From contig NZ_FOGB01000015.1 of assembly GCF_900111095.1 (NCBI RefSeq), forward strand, positions 1-64,000: DNA of 64,000 bases, read 5' to 3'. This DNA comes from Amphritea atlantica (GTDB lineage: Bacteria; Pseudomonadota; Gammaproteobacteria; Pseudomonadales; Balneatricaceae). The position numbers were made by a program, and so were the translations under genes. Under the pieces are notes generated by a model. That model saw nothing but the letters and a program-made list of their open reading frames with translations. It made no database searches and was not told the origin of the DNA. How positions within the stretch are numbered: the first letter of the stretch is position 1; each line of letters begins with the position of its first letter. Positions 9,489 through 17,397 of this stretch are shown piece after piece.

Positions 9489-12400
9489 TCAGGACTGCAG
9501 GGGCGCCTTTTCACGGCGGATAGCTGATCTGAACAACTCTTTGCCATTCTCCAGCATCACCAGCAGGGCTGGTACAACCAGCAGAATCAGCATGGTGCCA
9601 AACGCCAGCCCGAATACCAGTGAGGTGGCCATGGGAATCAGGAACTGCGCCTGCAGCGAGGTTTCAAACAGTATGGGTGTCAGGCCTGCAATGGTGGTGA
9701 GAGAGGTCAGCAGCACCGCCCGCAGACGCTGACAGGCCGCTTCCACTATCGCGTTGTGAACACTCATCCCCTCTTTGCGCAACTTCTGGAAAAAGGTGAT
9801 CAATACGATGGAATCATTAATGACGATGCCAGAAAGGCCAAAGCAGCCAAACAGTGACAGTATGGTCAGGTTCTGCCCCGTTAGCAGGTGTCCGGCGATG
9901 GCTCCGGTCAGTCCCAGGGGGATCGCCAGCATCACTGCCAGAGGCCAGCTGTAGGATGAGAACACCCAACTGAGAATGATAAAGATCAGCAACAGCGCTA
10001 TTAACAGACCCATCTTCATATCCGCCAGGGTTTCCCGCTGGTTTTTATTACGCCCTTCAAAACTGGCCTGAACGCCATATTCTGAGGTGATCTGCTGTAG
10101 TTTGCCGGCGTTCAGGTCAGCGATAATTTCATTGGCATTGGCGACTGCTTCATCAAGATCGGTGGTCACCTTAATCGCCAGCTGACCGTCGACCCGCTGT
10201 AGCCGGTCAAGCCCCTGCTTATCGGTGAACTGCACCACATTGGCCAGCGGCGCAGTCTCGCCATTGGGGAGCAGAATCGGCAGGTTTTCCAGGGCGCTGA
10301 AACGATCCCGTTCGCTGTCTGGCAGTACCACTCTGACCTCGACCTCATCCTCTCCCCGGTTGAATATCTGTACCAACTGGCCATCAAAAGAGGAGCGTAG
10401 CTGGCGGCCAACCGAGTTGAGAGTCAGTCCGGCGGTCTTGCCTGCCGGTGTCAGTTGGTAGATCAGCTGAGACTTACCAAAGGGCAGATCATCATCGACG
10501 TTGCTGACGCCGTTGTACTGACTCAGTGCGTCCTGAACCGCGAGCGAGGCTTGCTTCAGCTGTTCAACATCGGAACCGACCAGTTTAACTTCAAGCGACT
10601 TGCCGGGTGGGCCGGAACGATTCAGGTCGATGGTGAATTTTTCAATACCGGCGGGCAGTGTGATCTTACTGCGCCACTTTTTAATGATCTCCCCGTTGGT
10701 GATCTCCCGGCTGTCGATTGAGGTCAATTGCACATAGAGCGCACCAAATTCATCGCCCTGACTGGACCCCTGACTGGTGCGGCTGCTATTGGTTTTGCGG
10801 TGGATCTGCAGTGCCATCTTAATCAGATTGCCGCCCAGCTCCTCCTCGGTCTGGTGCAGCGTCTGATCCAGATGTTGCAGGAATTTATCCACCTGATCGG
10901 GACTACTGCCCGACGTGAACTGAATGTTGGCGTTCAGGGTTTCCATCTCAACCGCCGGGAAGAAGGTGAACTTTATCCGTCCACTGCCCACCAGCCCGAT
11001 GGCAATAATAAACGCTGCCAGGGCGATTGTGACTGTCACCCAGCGAAACCGGATGGCGCTTTCAACCCAGCTGCGAAACCGGCCGTTCTTAAAATTATTG
11101 AACGCGGCATCGAGTCTGATACGGGTTTTTGAGGGGTGCAGATCGGCCGCTTTATGCAGACTGTGGTGCAGGTGGCCGGGCAGAATCAGGAAGCACTCCA
11201 CCACCGATGCCATGATGACACAGATAACCACGGTGGGAATATCGATAAGGATATTGCCGATAATGCCGCCAATTAACAGCAGCGGCAGAAACGCGGCGAT
11301 GGTGGTGAGAGACGAGGCCATGACCGGTGCCAGCATCCGGTGGGCTCCGCCGATGGCTGCCTTGAGCCCCGGTTCCCCCATCTGCAGATGGGTCAGGGTG
11401 TCTTCACCGACCACAATGGCATCATCAACAATAATACCCAGTGCCATGATCATACCGAACAGGCTGATCATATTGATGCTGCCCCCAATACCGTAGAGAA
11501 CCGCCAGCGTCGCCATAAAGGAGACGGGAATCCCTACCGTTACCCAGAAGGCCACCCGGGCATTGAGAAACAGAAACAGGGTGGCGATCACCAGAATCAG
11601 TCCGCCGACGCCGTTTTTGATCAGCAGGTTAATGCGGTCCTGGATCGCTTCATAGCCTTCATCAAAGGCGATGAGCTGGATATCCGGTGGCAGTGTGGGT
11701 TGCCTTTCACTGAGCCAGTCGCGCATTATTTTAGCGGCTTTCAGGGTATCTTCATGCTCTGTGCGGCGCAGCAGTAACTGGATTGCCGGTTGGCCGCGAT
11801 AGGTGAGATAGGTCTGGTTGTCCCGGTTGCGCCAGTCAAGGGTGGCGATATCTCCCAAACGCAGCAACCGGCCATCTTTGGCGGTAATCAGGGGTAGCTG
11901 ACTAAAGCCCTCAACATCGCGCTGCTGACTGAGACTGCGGATCTGACGGGAACCATCCCCCTGTGCAGCGGTACCCGCCGGCAGATCGACGCTGCGCTGA
12001 TTGATAATCTGGGCGACATCGCTGAGACTCAGCCCCAGTTCATGCAGGCGGCTGGAGGGGATCTGAATGGCGATCTCCTCTTCTGGTAAACCAACAAAAT
12101 CGATTTTGCGGATACCCCGCTGCAGCAGTTCCCGTTCATACTGACGCGCCAGAATCCGTAGTTCCTGTGCGGACGCTTTGTCGCTGGTAATCAGGATCCG
12201 GGCGATATCATCATAGCGGATCACCCGCTGTACGATCGGCTTTTCCGCATCCGACGGCAGGTTGGTGATGCCATCGACCTTCTGTTTTACCTCATCAAGA
12301 ATATAAGCAACATCACTGTTTTCCTCCAGCTCCAGGCGGATGGAGGCGGAACCCTGGGTGGCGGTCGAGTAGATTGCATCGATACCGTTAACCGATTTCA

Positions 12401-12635
12401 GCTCCCGCTCTATGGGAAGGATGATCGAGCTTTCCACATCTTCTGCGGCCGCACCACTCCAGGGCACGGCGATGGTGATAATATCCAGCTCGAAAGTGGG
12501 AAAAAACTGGGTGTTAAGCTTTTTTAATCCCCAGACGCCCGCCAGGATCATCAGCATCATCAACAGGTTGGCGGCCACCCGGTGTTCGGTAAACAGAGTG
12601 ATCAGGCTTTTCAGTGGCCCCTGGCTGGTCGGCAT
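9489..12635 (-). CDS. RND-family efflux permease (AcrB/AcrD/AcrF-like)
   Basis: A 1048-residue resistance-nodulation-division inner-membrane transporter. It shows the family layout: an N-terminal TM helix (ANLLMMLMILAGVWGLKKL), a large periplasmic porter loop, a TM block with GIIVDDAIVVGEDT and proton-relay aspartates, a second porter loop, and a second TM block containing SGIVINDSIVLITFFQKLR. It is coupled to the membrane fusion protein gene upstream by a 3-bp gap. No outer-membrane factor gene is adjacent, so the pump must use a TolC-like channel encoded elsewhere. Substrate unknown; sequence looks more like the less-studied multidrug RND subfamily than AcrB itself. Confidence 0.92.
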   Translation of the reverse strand: MPTSQGPLKSLITLFTEHRVAANLLMMLMILAGVWGLKKLNTQFFPTFELDIITIAVPWSGAAAEDVESSIILPIERELKSVNGIDAIYSTATQGSASIRLELEENSDVAYILDEVKQKVDGITNLPSDAEKPIVQRVIRYDDIARILITSDKASAQELRILARQYERELLQRGIRKIDFVGLPEEEIAIQIPSSRLHELGLSLSDVAQIINQRSVDLPAGTAAQGDGSRQIRSLSQQRDVEGFSQLPLITAKDGRLLRLGDIATLDWRNRDNQTYLTYRGQPAIQLLLRRTEHEDTLKAAKIMRDWLSERQPTLPPDIQLIAFDEGYEAIQDRINLLIKNGVGGLILVIATLFLFLNARVAFWVTVGIPVSFMATLAVLYGIGGSINMISLFGMIMALGIIVDDAIVVGEDTLTHLQMGEPGLKAAIGGAHRMLAPVMASSLTTIAAFLPLLLIGGIIGNILIDIPTVVICVIMASVVECFLILPGHLHHSLHKAADLHPSKTRIRLDAAFNNFKNGRFRSWVESAIRFRWVTVTIALAAFIIAIGLVGSGRIKFTFFPAVEMETLNANIQFTSGSSPDQVDKFLQHLDQTLHQTEEELGGNLIKMALQIHRKTNSSRTSQGSSQGDEFGALYVQLTSIDSREITNGEIIKKWRSKITLPAGIEKFTIDLNRSGPPGKSLEVKLVGSDVEQLKQASLAVQDALSQYNGVSNVDDDLPFGKSQLIYQLTPAGKTAGLTLNSVGRQLRSSFDGQLVQIFNRGEDEVEVRVVLPDSERDRFSALENLPILLPNGETAPLANVVQFTDKQGLDRLQRVDGQLAIKVTTDLDEAVANANEIIADLNAGKLQQITSEYGVQASFEGRNKNQRETLADMKMGLLIALLLIFIILSWVFSSYSWPLAVMLAIPLGLTGAIAGHLLTGQNLTILSLFGCFGLSGIVINDSIVLITFFQKLRKEGMSVHNAIVEAACQRLRAVLLTSLTTIAGLTPILFETSLQAQFLIPMATSLVFGLAFGTMLILLVVPALLVMLENGKELFRSAIRREKAPLQS

Positions 12636-12638
12636 AAC

Positions 12639-13964
12639 TTACTCCGTCCCGGCGGCTGATGCGGGTTTGGTATCAGGCGTTGGCTCAGCCGCAGCCTGAC
12701 TGCCTGCAACCTCAACCAGCAGTCCGGTCATCGCATTGGGGAGCTGCGTGGCCAGTATGGGTTCGCCGGGCTGGATCGTCGCGCTGCGAACCAGCACTTT
12801 CGACTCGCCCTGACTGTCGCGAAGGTCGCCTACCCGCTCAATGGTGACGCCCTGCAGACGATTGTCTTTTACGGTGTAGATCCGGTCGGTGCCAAAAATC
12901 GCCTGCGGCGGCAGTGCCAGCAGGTTATCCTGCTCCGGCATGGTCAGTCTCAGCGACAGAGAACGCCCCGGCTCGCCACGATAATCCCCGGAATCGATGC
13001 GGAACAGTGCGTCTACCCCGGCACTGCCGCTCTCGACTGCGGCGGCAAAACGCGCCAGTGTCAGTTTAAGGGGCTGACCATCGAGGGTGGCTGTGGCGAT
13101 AATCTGTTTGCCATGTTTCAGCTGTTGGTGTAACTGCGGCAGGTAGCGACTGGGAACCTGCGAACGCACTTCAAGGGTGTCGGTTGCATACAGTGTCAGC
13201 AGCGGGTCTCCGCTGCGAACCCGCTCACCGGCGGCGATGTTAACCTCAGCGACGCGGCCACTGAAGGGGGCGGTTATCTGGCTGCGTTCCAGGTCGAGGG
13301 CGGCACTGTCTCGCTGTGCGGTTGCCTGCTTCAGCTGGGCCTCCAGCTGGGCCAGCTGGTTAGGGTAGTCATCGATCGACTGTTGACGGCTGTTAAGGGA
13401 CAGCGCCTGCTGCTGCTTGGTTCTGCGGGCATCATCCAGCTGGTTCTGGCTGGCCAGGCTGCGGCTGCTAAGGTCCTGATAGCGTTCCAGGGTGCGCTGA
13501 GTAAGTGAGACCAGTTCCTGCTCTATTTTCAGTGCTTTCAGGTTGGCCTGGTAACGCACCTTTTCTGCGTCAATCAGCGCTTCAATCCGGTCAACCTCGG
13601 CCTGTTTCTGCGACAGCAGTAATGACGCATCGCGGTTATCAAGCTGAATCAGTAGCTGCCCCGCATCGACAGAGTCCCCTTCGGCGGTGAGGCGTTGTTC
13701 CACATAGGCGTTGATCGATGAGGAAAGGGTGCTGCTGGAGGGCGATTCTATCCGGCCATACAGTGACAGCTGAGGCGAGTAGTGTGCGGGTTGCGCCTCG
13801 ATAACCCTGACCGTCCAGACCTTCTCTTTGGCCGGGCGGGAGGGGGCGGTTGGCCGGGTGAGTATCAGCGTCAGAAATATCGCCACAGCACCCAGCAGAA
13901 TCAGCACAGACAGTAGCCAGTGCTTGTGTTTTTGGTAAAACGATTGTGTCTGCTGTTCAGCCAT
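12639..13964 (-). CDS. RND efflux periplasmic adaptor (membrane fusion protein)
   Basis: A 441-residue membrane-anchored adaptor. Residues about 14-35 form an N-terminal TM anchor. A biotinyl-lipoyl half motif (QLLIQLDNRDASLLL) is followed by a long coiled-coil hairpin at about 120-220, and the second half motif is ITAPFSGRVAEVNIAAGERV. Beta-barrel and membrane-proximal domains follow. It links the RND permease at 9489-12635 to an outer-membrane channel, and it is the first gene of the two-gene operon. The C-terminal tail after residue 420 is Ala/Pro/Thr rich and low complexity. Confidence 0.92.
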   Translation of the reverse strand: MAEQQTQSFYQKHKHWLLSVLILLGAVAIFLTLILTRPTAPSRPAKEKVWTVRVIEAQPAHYSPQLSLYGRIESPSSSTLSSSINAYVEQRLTAEGDSVDAGQLLIQLDNRDASLLLSQKQAEVDRIEALIDAEKVRYQANLKALKIEQELVSLTQRTLERYQDLSSRSLASQNQLDDARRTKQQQALSLNSRQQSIDDYPNQLAQLEAQLKQATAQRDSAALDLERSQITAPFSGRVAEVNIAAGERVRSGDPLLTLYATDTLEVRSQVPSRYLPQLHQQLKHGKQIIATATLDGQPLKLTLARFAAAVESGSAGVDALFRIDSGDYRGEPGRSLSLRLTMPEQDNLLALPPQAIFGTDRIYTVKDNRLQGVTIERVGDLRDSQGESKVLVRSATIQPGEPILATQLPNAMTGLLVEVAGSQAAAEPTPDTKPASAAGTE

Positions 13965-14114
13965 TACCCGTCCATCTGTAAGCCGTAGTTATTAGATTAG
14001 CAAATCATAATACATCTGTTCTGGTCAGTAAGCAGGTTTGTGTGGCTCTTTACAATTCTTTACCAGATGTTAGCTTTACGTTATTGGCTGCGTTTCAGAT
14101 GACAGGAGAGAGTT

Positions 14115-14981
14115 ATGCGAACCCGATCAGTAATGGCGCTCAACCCTCAGGGGTTTCACCGGGTGGTGTATCACGAATGGGGCAGTGCTGATAATGACCG
14201 GGTGCTGGTGTGTGTCCATGGACTGGCGCGTAACAGCCGTGATTTCGATGAGCTGGCCCGGGCGTTAGCACGGGACTATCGGGTGGTGTGCCCGGATATG
14301 CCCGGGCGGGGGGAAAGCGACTGGCTGGCACCGGGAATCAATTATGATATCCCCCGTTACATGAGCGATATAACGACCCTGCTGGCCCGGCTGGATGTCG
14401 ACCAGGTTGACTGGATTGGCACCTCGATGGGGGGCATAATCGGTACCTGCCTGGCGGCACTGCCTGATTCGCCGATTCGTTCGCTGGTGTTGAATGATGT
14501 GGGATGTTTTATTGGCAAAGCCGCACTACAACGGATTTCACAGTATCTGGGTGATCATCGTTTCAGCTCGCTGGCAGAGCTGGAACAGTATATGCGCACC
14601 ACCTATACCGCTTACCAGGGACTGAGTGACCGGCAGTGGCAACATCTGGTCCGCTATGGTCACCGGACGCTGGCAGAAAATCAGTACGGGCTGCACTACG
14701 ATCCCAGGATTGCAGAGCAGAGCCGCGAGATAGAGGACCAGGATATCGATCTGGAACCCATCTGGCGGCAGGTAAACTGTCCTCAGATGCTGATCTGGGG
14801 CGATCAGTCGGATGTGTTGACCCCCGACACTGTGACACGGATGCAGCAGCTGCGTCCTGATCTCCATCTGTACCGGATTAAGGGGATGACCCATGCGCCA
14901 TCACTGATGGAAAGTGAACAGATAAACGCGATACAGCAGTGGTTACGAGACAACCGGATTAAACATCAGGGAGCAACATAA
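14115..14981 (+). CDS. Alpha/beta-fold hydrolase
   Basis: A 288-residue alpha/beta hydrolase. The oxyanion HG motif is CVHGLARNSRDFD near residue 34. The nucleophile elbow GTSMGG puts Ser at about 104, and the histidine is in MTHAPSL near the C-terminus. There is no signal peptide. The start has a strong AGGAGAGAG site. Its stop codon overlaps the start of the following kinase gene by one base (TAATG), so the two are translationally coupled. The substrate cannot be told from the sequence. Confidence 0.88.
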   Translation: MRTRSVMALNPQGFHRVVYHEWGSADNDRVLVCVHGLARNSRDFDELARALARDYRVVCPDMPGRGESDWLAPGINYDIPRYMSDITTLLARLDVDQVDWIGTSMGGIIGTCLAALPDSPIRSLVLNDVGCFIGKAALQRISQYLGDHRFSSLAELEQYMRTTYTAYQGLSDRQWQHLVRYGHRTLAENQYGLHYDPRIAEQSREIEDQDIDLEPIWRQVNCPQMLIWGDQSDVLTPDTVTRMQQLRPDLHLYRIKGMTHAPSLMESEQINAIQQWLRDNRIKHQGAT

Positions 14982-15979
14982 TGAGTTCACTTTGTAGCTG
15001 GCCATCGGACCAGCTGTGCCTGACAGCGGAGGCCCGGGAGCAAGCCGTGCGTCGGGTTGAAAAAGCGTTCGCCCTGACGCTGGAATCACTTAAGGTCGAT
15101 ATTGGGCTGGTTGAACTTCTGGAGTCGATCTATGTGCCGCTGGGCGCCTGGCTGGTAGCGCGCAAAAATCAGCAGCAGGGACCGCTGGTGGTGGGTATCA
15201 ATGGCGCCCAGGGGGCCGGTAAATCCACCCTGTTCAATCTGCTCGAGGTGATTCTCGAAGAGGGCTTCGATCTGAAAGTGGTGGGTCTGTCGATCGATGA
15301 TCTCTATAAGACCCGGGAGGACCGCGAAGCACTCGCCCATGCGGTACATCCATTACTTAAAACCCGCGGCGTGCCCGGCACCCACGATGTTGAGCTGGGT
15401 ATCGAACTGATTCGCGGGTTGAAAGGAGAGTTTGGCGATGACGGCCGCAACGTCAAAATTCCGGTCTTCGATAAATCGATAGATGACCGCTGCCCAACTG
15501 CATTATGGCAGGAGTGGCAGGGGGAAGCGGATGTTATCGTGCTGGAGGGCTGGTGTGTGGGTGCCTCCGCCCAGTCGCAGAGCCAGTTAGCCGAGTCGGT
15601 TAACGATCTGGAGCGTAGTGAAGATCCCCTGGGGTTCTGGCGGGGCTATGTTAATCAGCAGCTGGAGAGCAGCTACAAAGAGCTGTTCGATATGATCGAT
15701 GTGCTGATTATGCTGAAAGTGCCGAGCATGGAGTCGGTGTTTGAGTGGCGCTCGCAGCAGGAGAAAAAACTGGCGGAAAGAGTGCGCTATTTTTACGATA
15801 CTCAGCAACCTACACAACACCTGCGGATTATGAACGAGCGGGAGATCCGGCGCTTTATTCAGCACTATGAACGACTCACCCGCAATATGCTGGAAGAGAT
15901 GCCGGGCCGGGCCGATGTCTGTCTGGAGCTGAATCAGAACCATAAAATCGGTAATATCCGCATCAACAAACCGTTGTAA
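14981..15979 (+). CDS. P-loop kinase, D-glycerate 3-kinase-like family
   Basis: A 332-residue P-loop kinase with Walker A GAQGAGKST at residues 75-83. DDLYKTREDR and VIVLEGWCVG downstream match the family containing plant D-glycerate 3-kinase and yeast YGR205W (Tda10). Glycerate is therefore a plausible acceptor, but substrate specificity in bacterial members is not established. It overlaps the hydrolase gene by 1 bp and is followed 20 bp later by the DUF2959 lipoprotein gene, so the three probably form an operon. Confidence 0.82.
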   Translation: MSSLCSWPSDQLCLTAEAREQAVRRVEKAFALTLESLKVDIGLVELLESIYVPLGAWLVARKNQQQGPLVVGINGAQGAGKSTLFNLLEVILEEGFDLKVVGLSIDDLYKTREDREALAHAVHPLLKTRGVPGTHDVELGIELIRGLKGEFGDDGRNVKIPVFDKSIDDRCPTALWQEWQGEADVIVLEGWCVGASAQSQSQLAESVNDLERSEDPLGFWRGYVNQQLESSYKELFDMIDVLIMLKVPSMESVFEWRSQQEKKLAERVRYFYDTQQPTQHLRIMNEREIRRFIQHYERLTRNMLEEMPGRADVCLELNQNHKIGNIRINKPL

Positions 15980-15999
15980 AACAGTGTTAAGGGAATCAG

Positions 16000-16647
16000 A
16001 TGAAACGTATTGTGCTGGCCTGTGTGTTGCTTCTGCCACCGCTCGTACTGAGTGGCTGCCAGAGCGCCTATTATTCGGCGATGGAGAAAGTGGGGATTCA
16101 TAAACGGGATATTCTGGTGGACCGGGTTGAAGATACCCGGGCGGCTCAGGATGATGCTCAGGCGGAGTTTGTCTCTGCACTGGAGCAGTTCCGTACTGTG
16201 GTGAACTTTGAAGGGGGCGAACTGGAGTCGGTGTATAACGATATGCAGTCTGCCTATGATGATAGTGAAGCGGCGGCGGAGTCGGTCAGTGATAATATCC
16301 GTCAGGTAGAGGATGTTGCCGAAGCGCTGTTTGATGAGTGGCAGGGGGAGCTGGATCAGTACACCAATACCAAACTGCGTAATCAGAGTGCCCAGACCCT
16401 GAAAGAGACCAAATCCCGTTATCACGCATTGCATACAAGTCTTAAACGTGCGGAAGCCAAAATGCAGCCGGTATTGGCCGCCCTGAAAGACAACACCCTG
16501 TTCCTCAAGCATAACCTCAATGCCCGGGCGATTGGCTCGCTGAAAGGGGAGTTTGGTGGCATTAAACGGGATATCGACCGCTTGCTGGCCGAGATGCAAC
16601 GCTCCATTAAGGCATCAGATCAGTTCATCAGAGAGATGCAGCAATAA
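16000..16647 (+). CDS. DUF2959-family lipoprotein
   Basis: A 215-residue predicted lipoprotein. The signal peptide ends in a lipobox LSGC with Cys20. The mature part is almost wholly alpha-helical and rich in Glu, Gln and Ala, with SAYYSAMEKVGIHKRDILVD at its start, the signature of DUF2959. A coiled coil is likely over residues 45-150. Residue +2 after the lipidated Cys is Gln, not Asp, so outer-membrane sorting is expected. It is last in the hydrolase-kinase operon. Function unknown. Confidence 0.85.
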   Translation: MKRIVLACVLLLPPLVLSGCQSAYYSAMEKVGIHKRDILVDRVEDTRAAQDDAQAEFVSALEQFRTVVNFEGGELESVYNDMQSAYDDSEAAAESVSDNIRQVEDVAEALFDEWQGELDQYTNTKLRNQSAQTLKETKSRYHALHTSLKRAEAKMQPVLAALKDNTLFLKHNLNARAIGSLKGEFGGIKRDIDRLLAEMQRSIKASDQFIREMQQ

Positions 16648-16695
16648 CCGCCGTTGTCGGTGCGTGAAAGGGATGTTGTGCGCTTGATACACCCC

Positions 16696-17397
16696 TCAGA
16701 TAGGCAAAAATGTCATTGAGGCGGCACTCTGCACCACCCGGGTAATATTACGGTTGGTGGTGTCTGCGATCAGCAGCGCCATCATATCCTGCAGGCTGAT
16801 CAGCTTTCCAAACAGACGCTCATAACTGAGATTGCGGATACCATTCTCAGAAACGCCATTACTGAGAATATAGCGTTCCCCCGTGCTGTTTCTGCGGTTG
16901 TTCAGTTGCCAGGCAACTGTCTCCAGGTTCCGGGCACTGTTGTACAGTTTCTGCTGATCGATCTCGTCGAGCAGGAAAAATTCATCCTGATAGTTGTAGG
17001 CGGCAAACAACATACTGCTGAGTCCTGCCATTAGTGCGAAGACCCGGTCGCCCGGGTACTCTTCACTGAAACTGAGCGTGATCGCCTTAGTACTTTTAGC
17101 GCCATTAAGCTCGGTAAAGCCTTTGATTCGCTGATTGCTGAAGATCTGTGCGATACGCTTCTTTACCGTGGTGCCCGGAGGGGCTTTTGCCAGCTCCCGG
17201 GGGTTACGTTTATACAGTTTTATCGTCAGCTCACGGCAGAGTTTGTGAACCTCTTTGATATGCATGTCGGTGACACTGTCGATATCACTTTTCGCCAGAT
17301 TACTGAGTTTGAAGTTGCTGGCAGAGTTGGTTGCGCAGCCGCCCAGTAATAGCAGCGAGCTGATCAGACAGGCCAGTAGCAGTGAGTGAAGTCTCAC
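16696..17397 (-). CDS. Lipoprotein linked to the LetAB-type operon
   Basis: A 233-residue predicted lipoprotein with lipobox LGGC at residues 18-21 and a mostly helical mature part of unknown family. It does not resemble PqiC. The start is GTG, and it overlaps the LetB stop in a GTGA arrangement, so it is translationally coupled to the MCE protein. That coupling suggests an accessory role in the same envelope lipid-transport system, perhaps at the outer membrane, though this is inference from position only. Confidence 0.75.
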   Translation of the reverse strand: MRLHSLLLACLISSLLLLGGCATNSASNFKLSNLAKSDIDSVTDMHIKEVHKLCRELTIKLYKRNPRELAKAPPGTTVKKRIAQIFSNQRIKGFTELNGAKSTKAITLSFSEEYPGDRVFALMAGLSSMLFAAYNYQDEFFLLDEIDQQKLYNSARNLETVAWQLNNRRNSTGERYILSNGVSENGIRNLSYERLFGKLISLQDMMALLIADTTNRNITRVVQSAASMTFLPI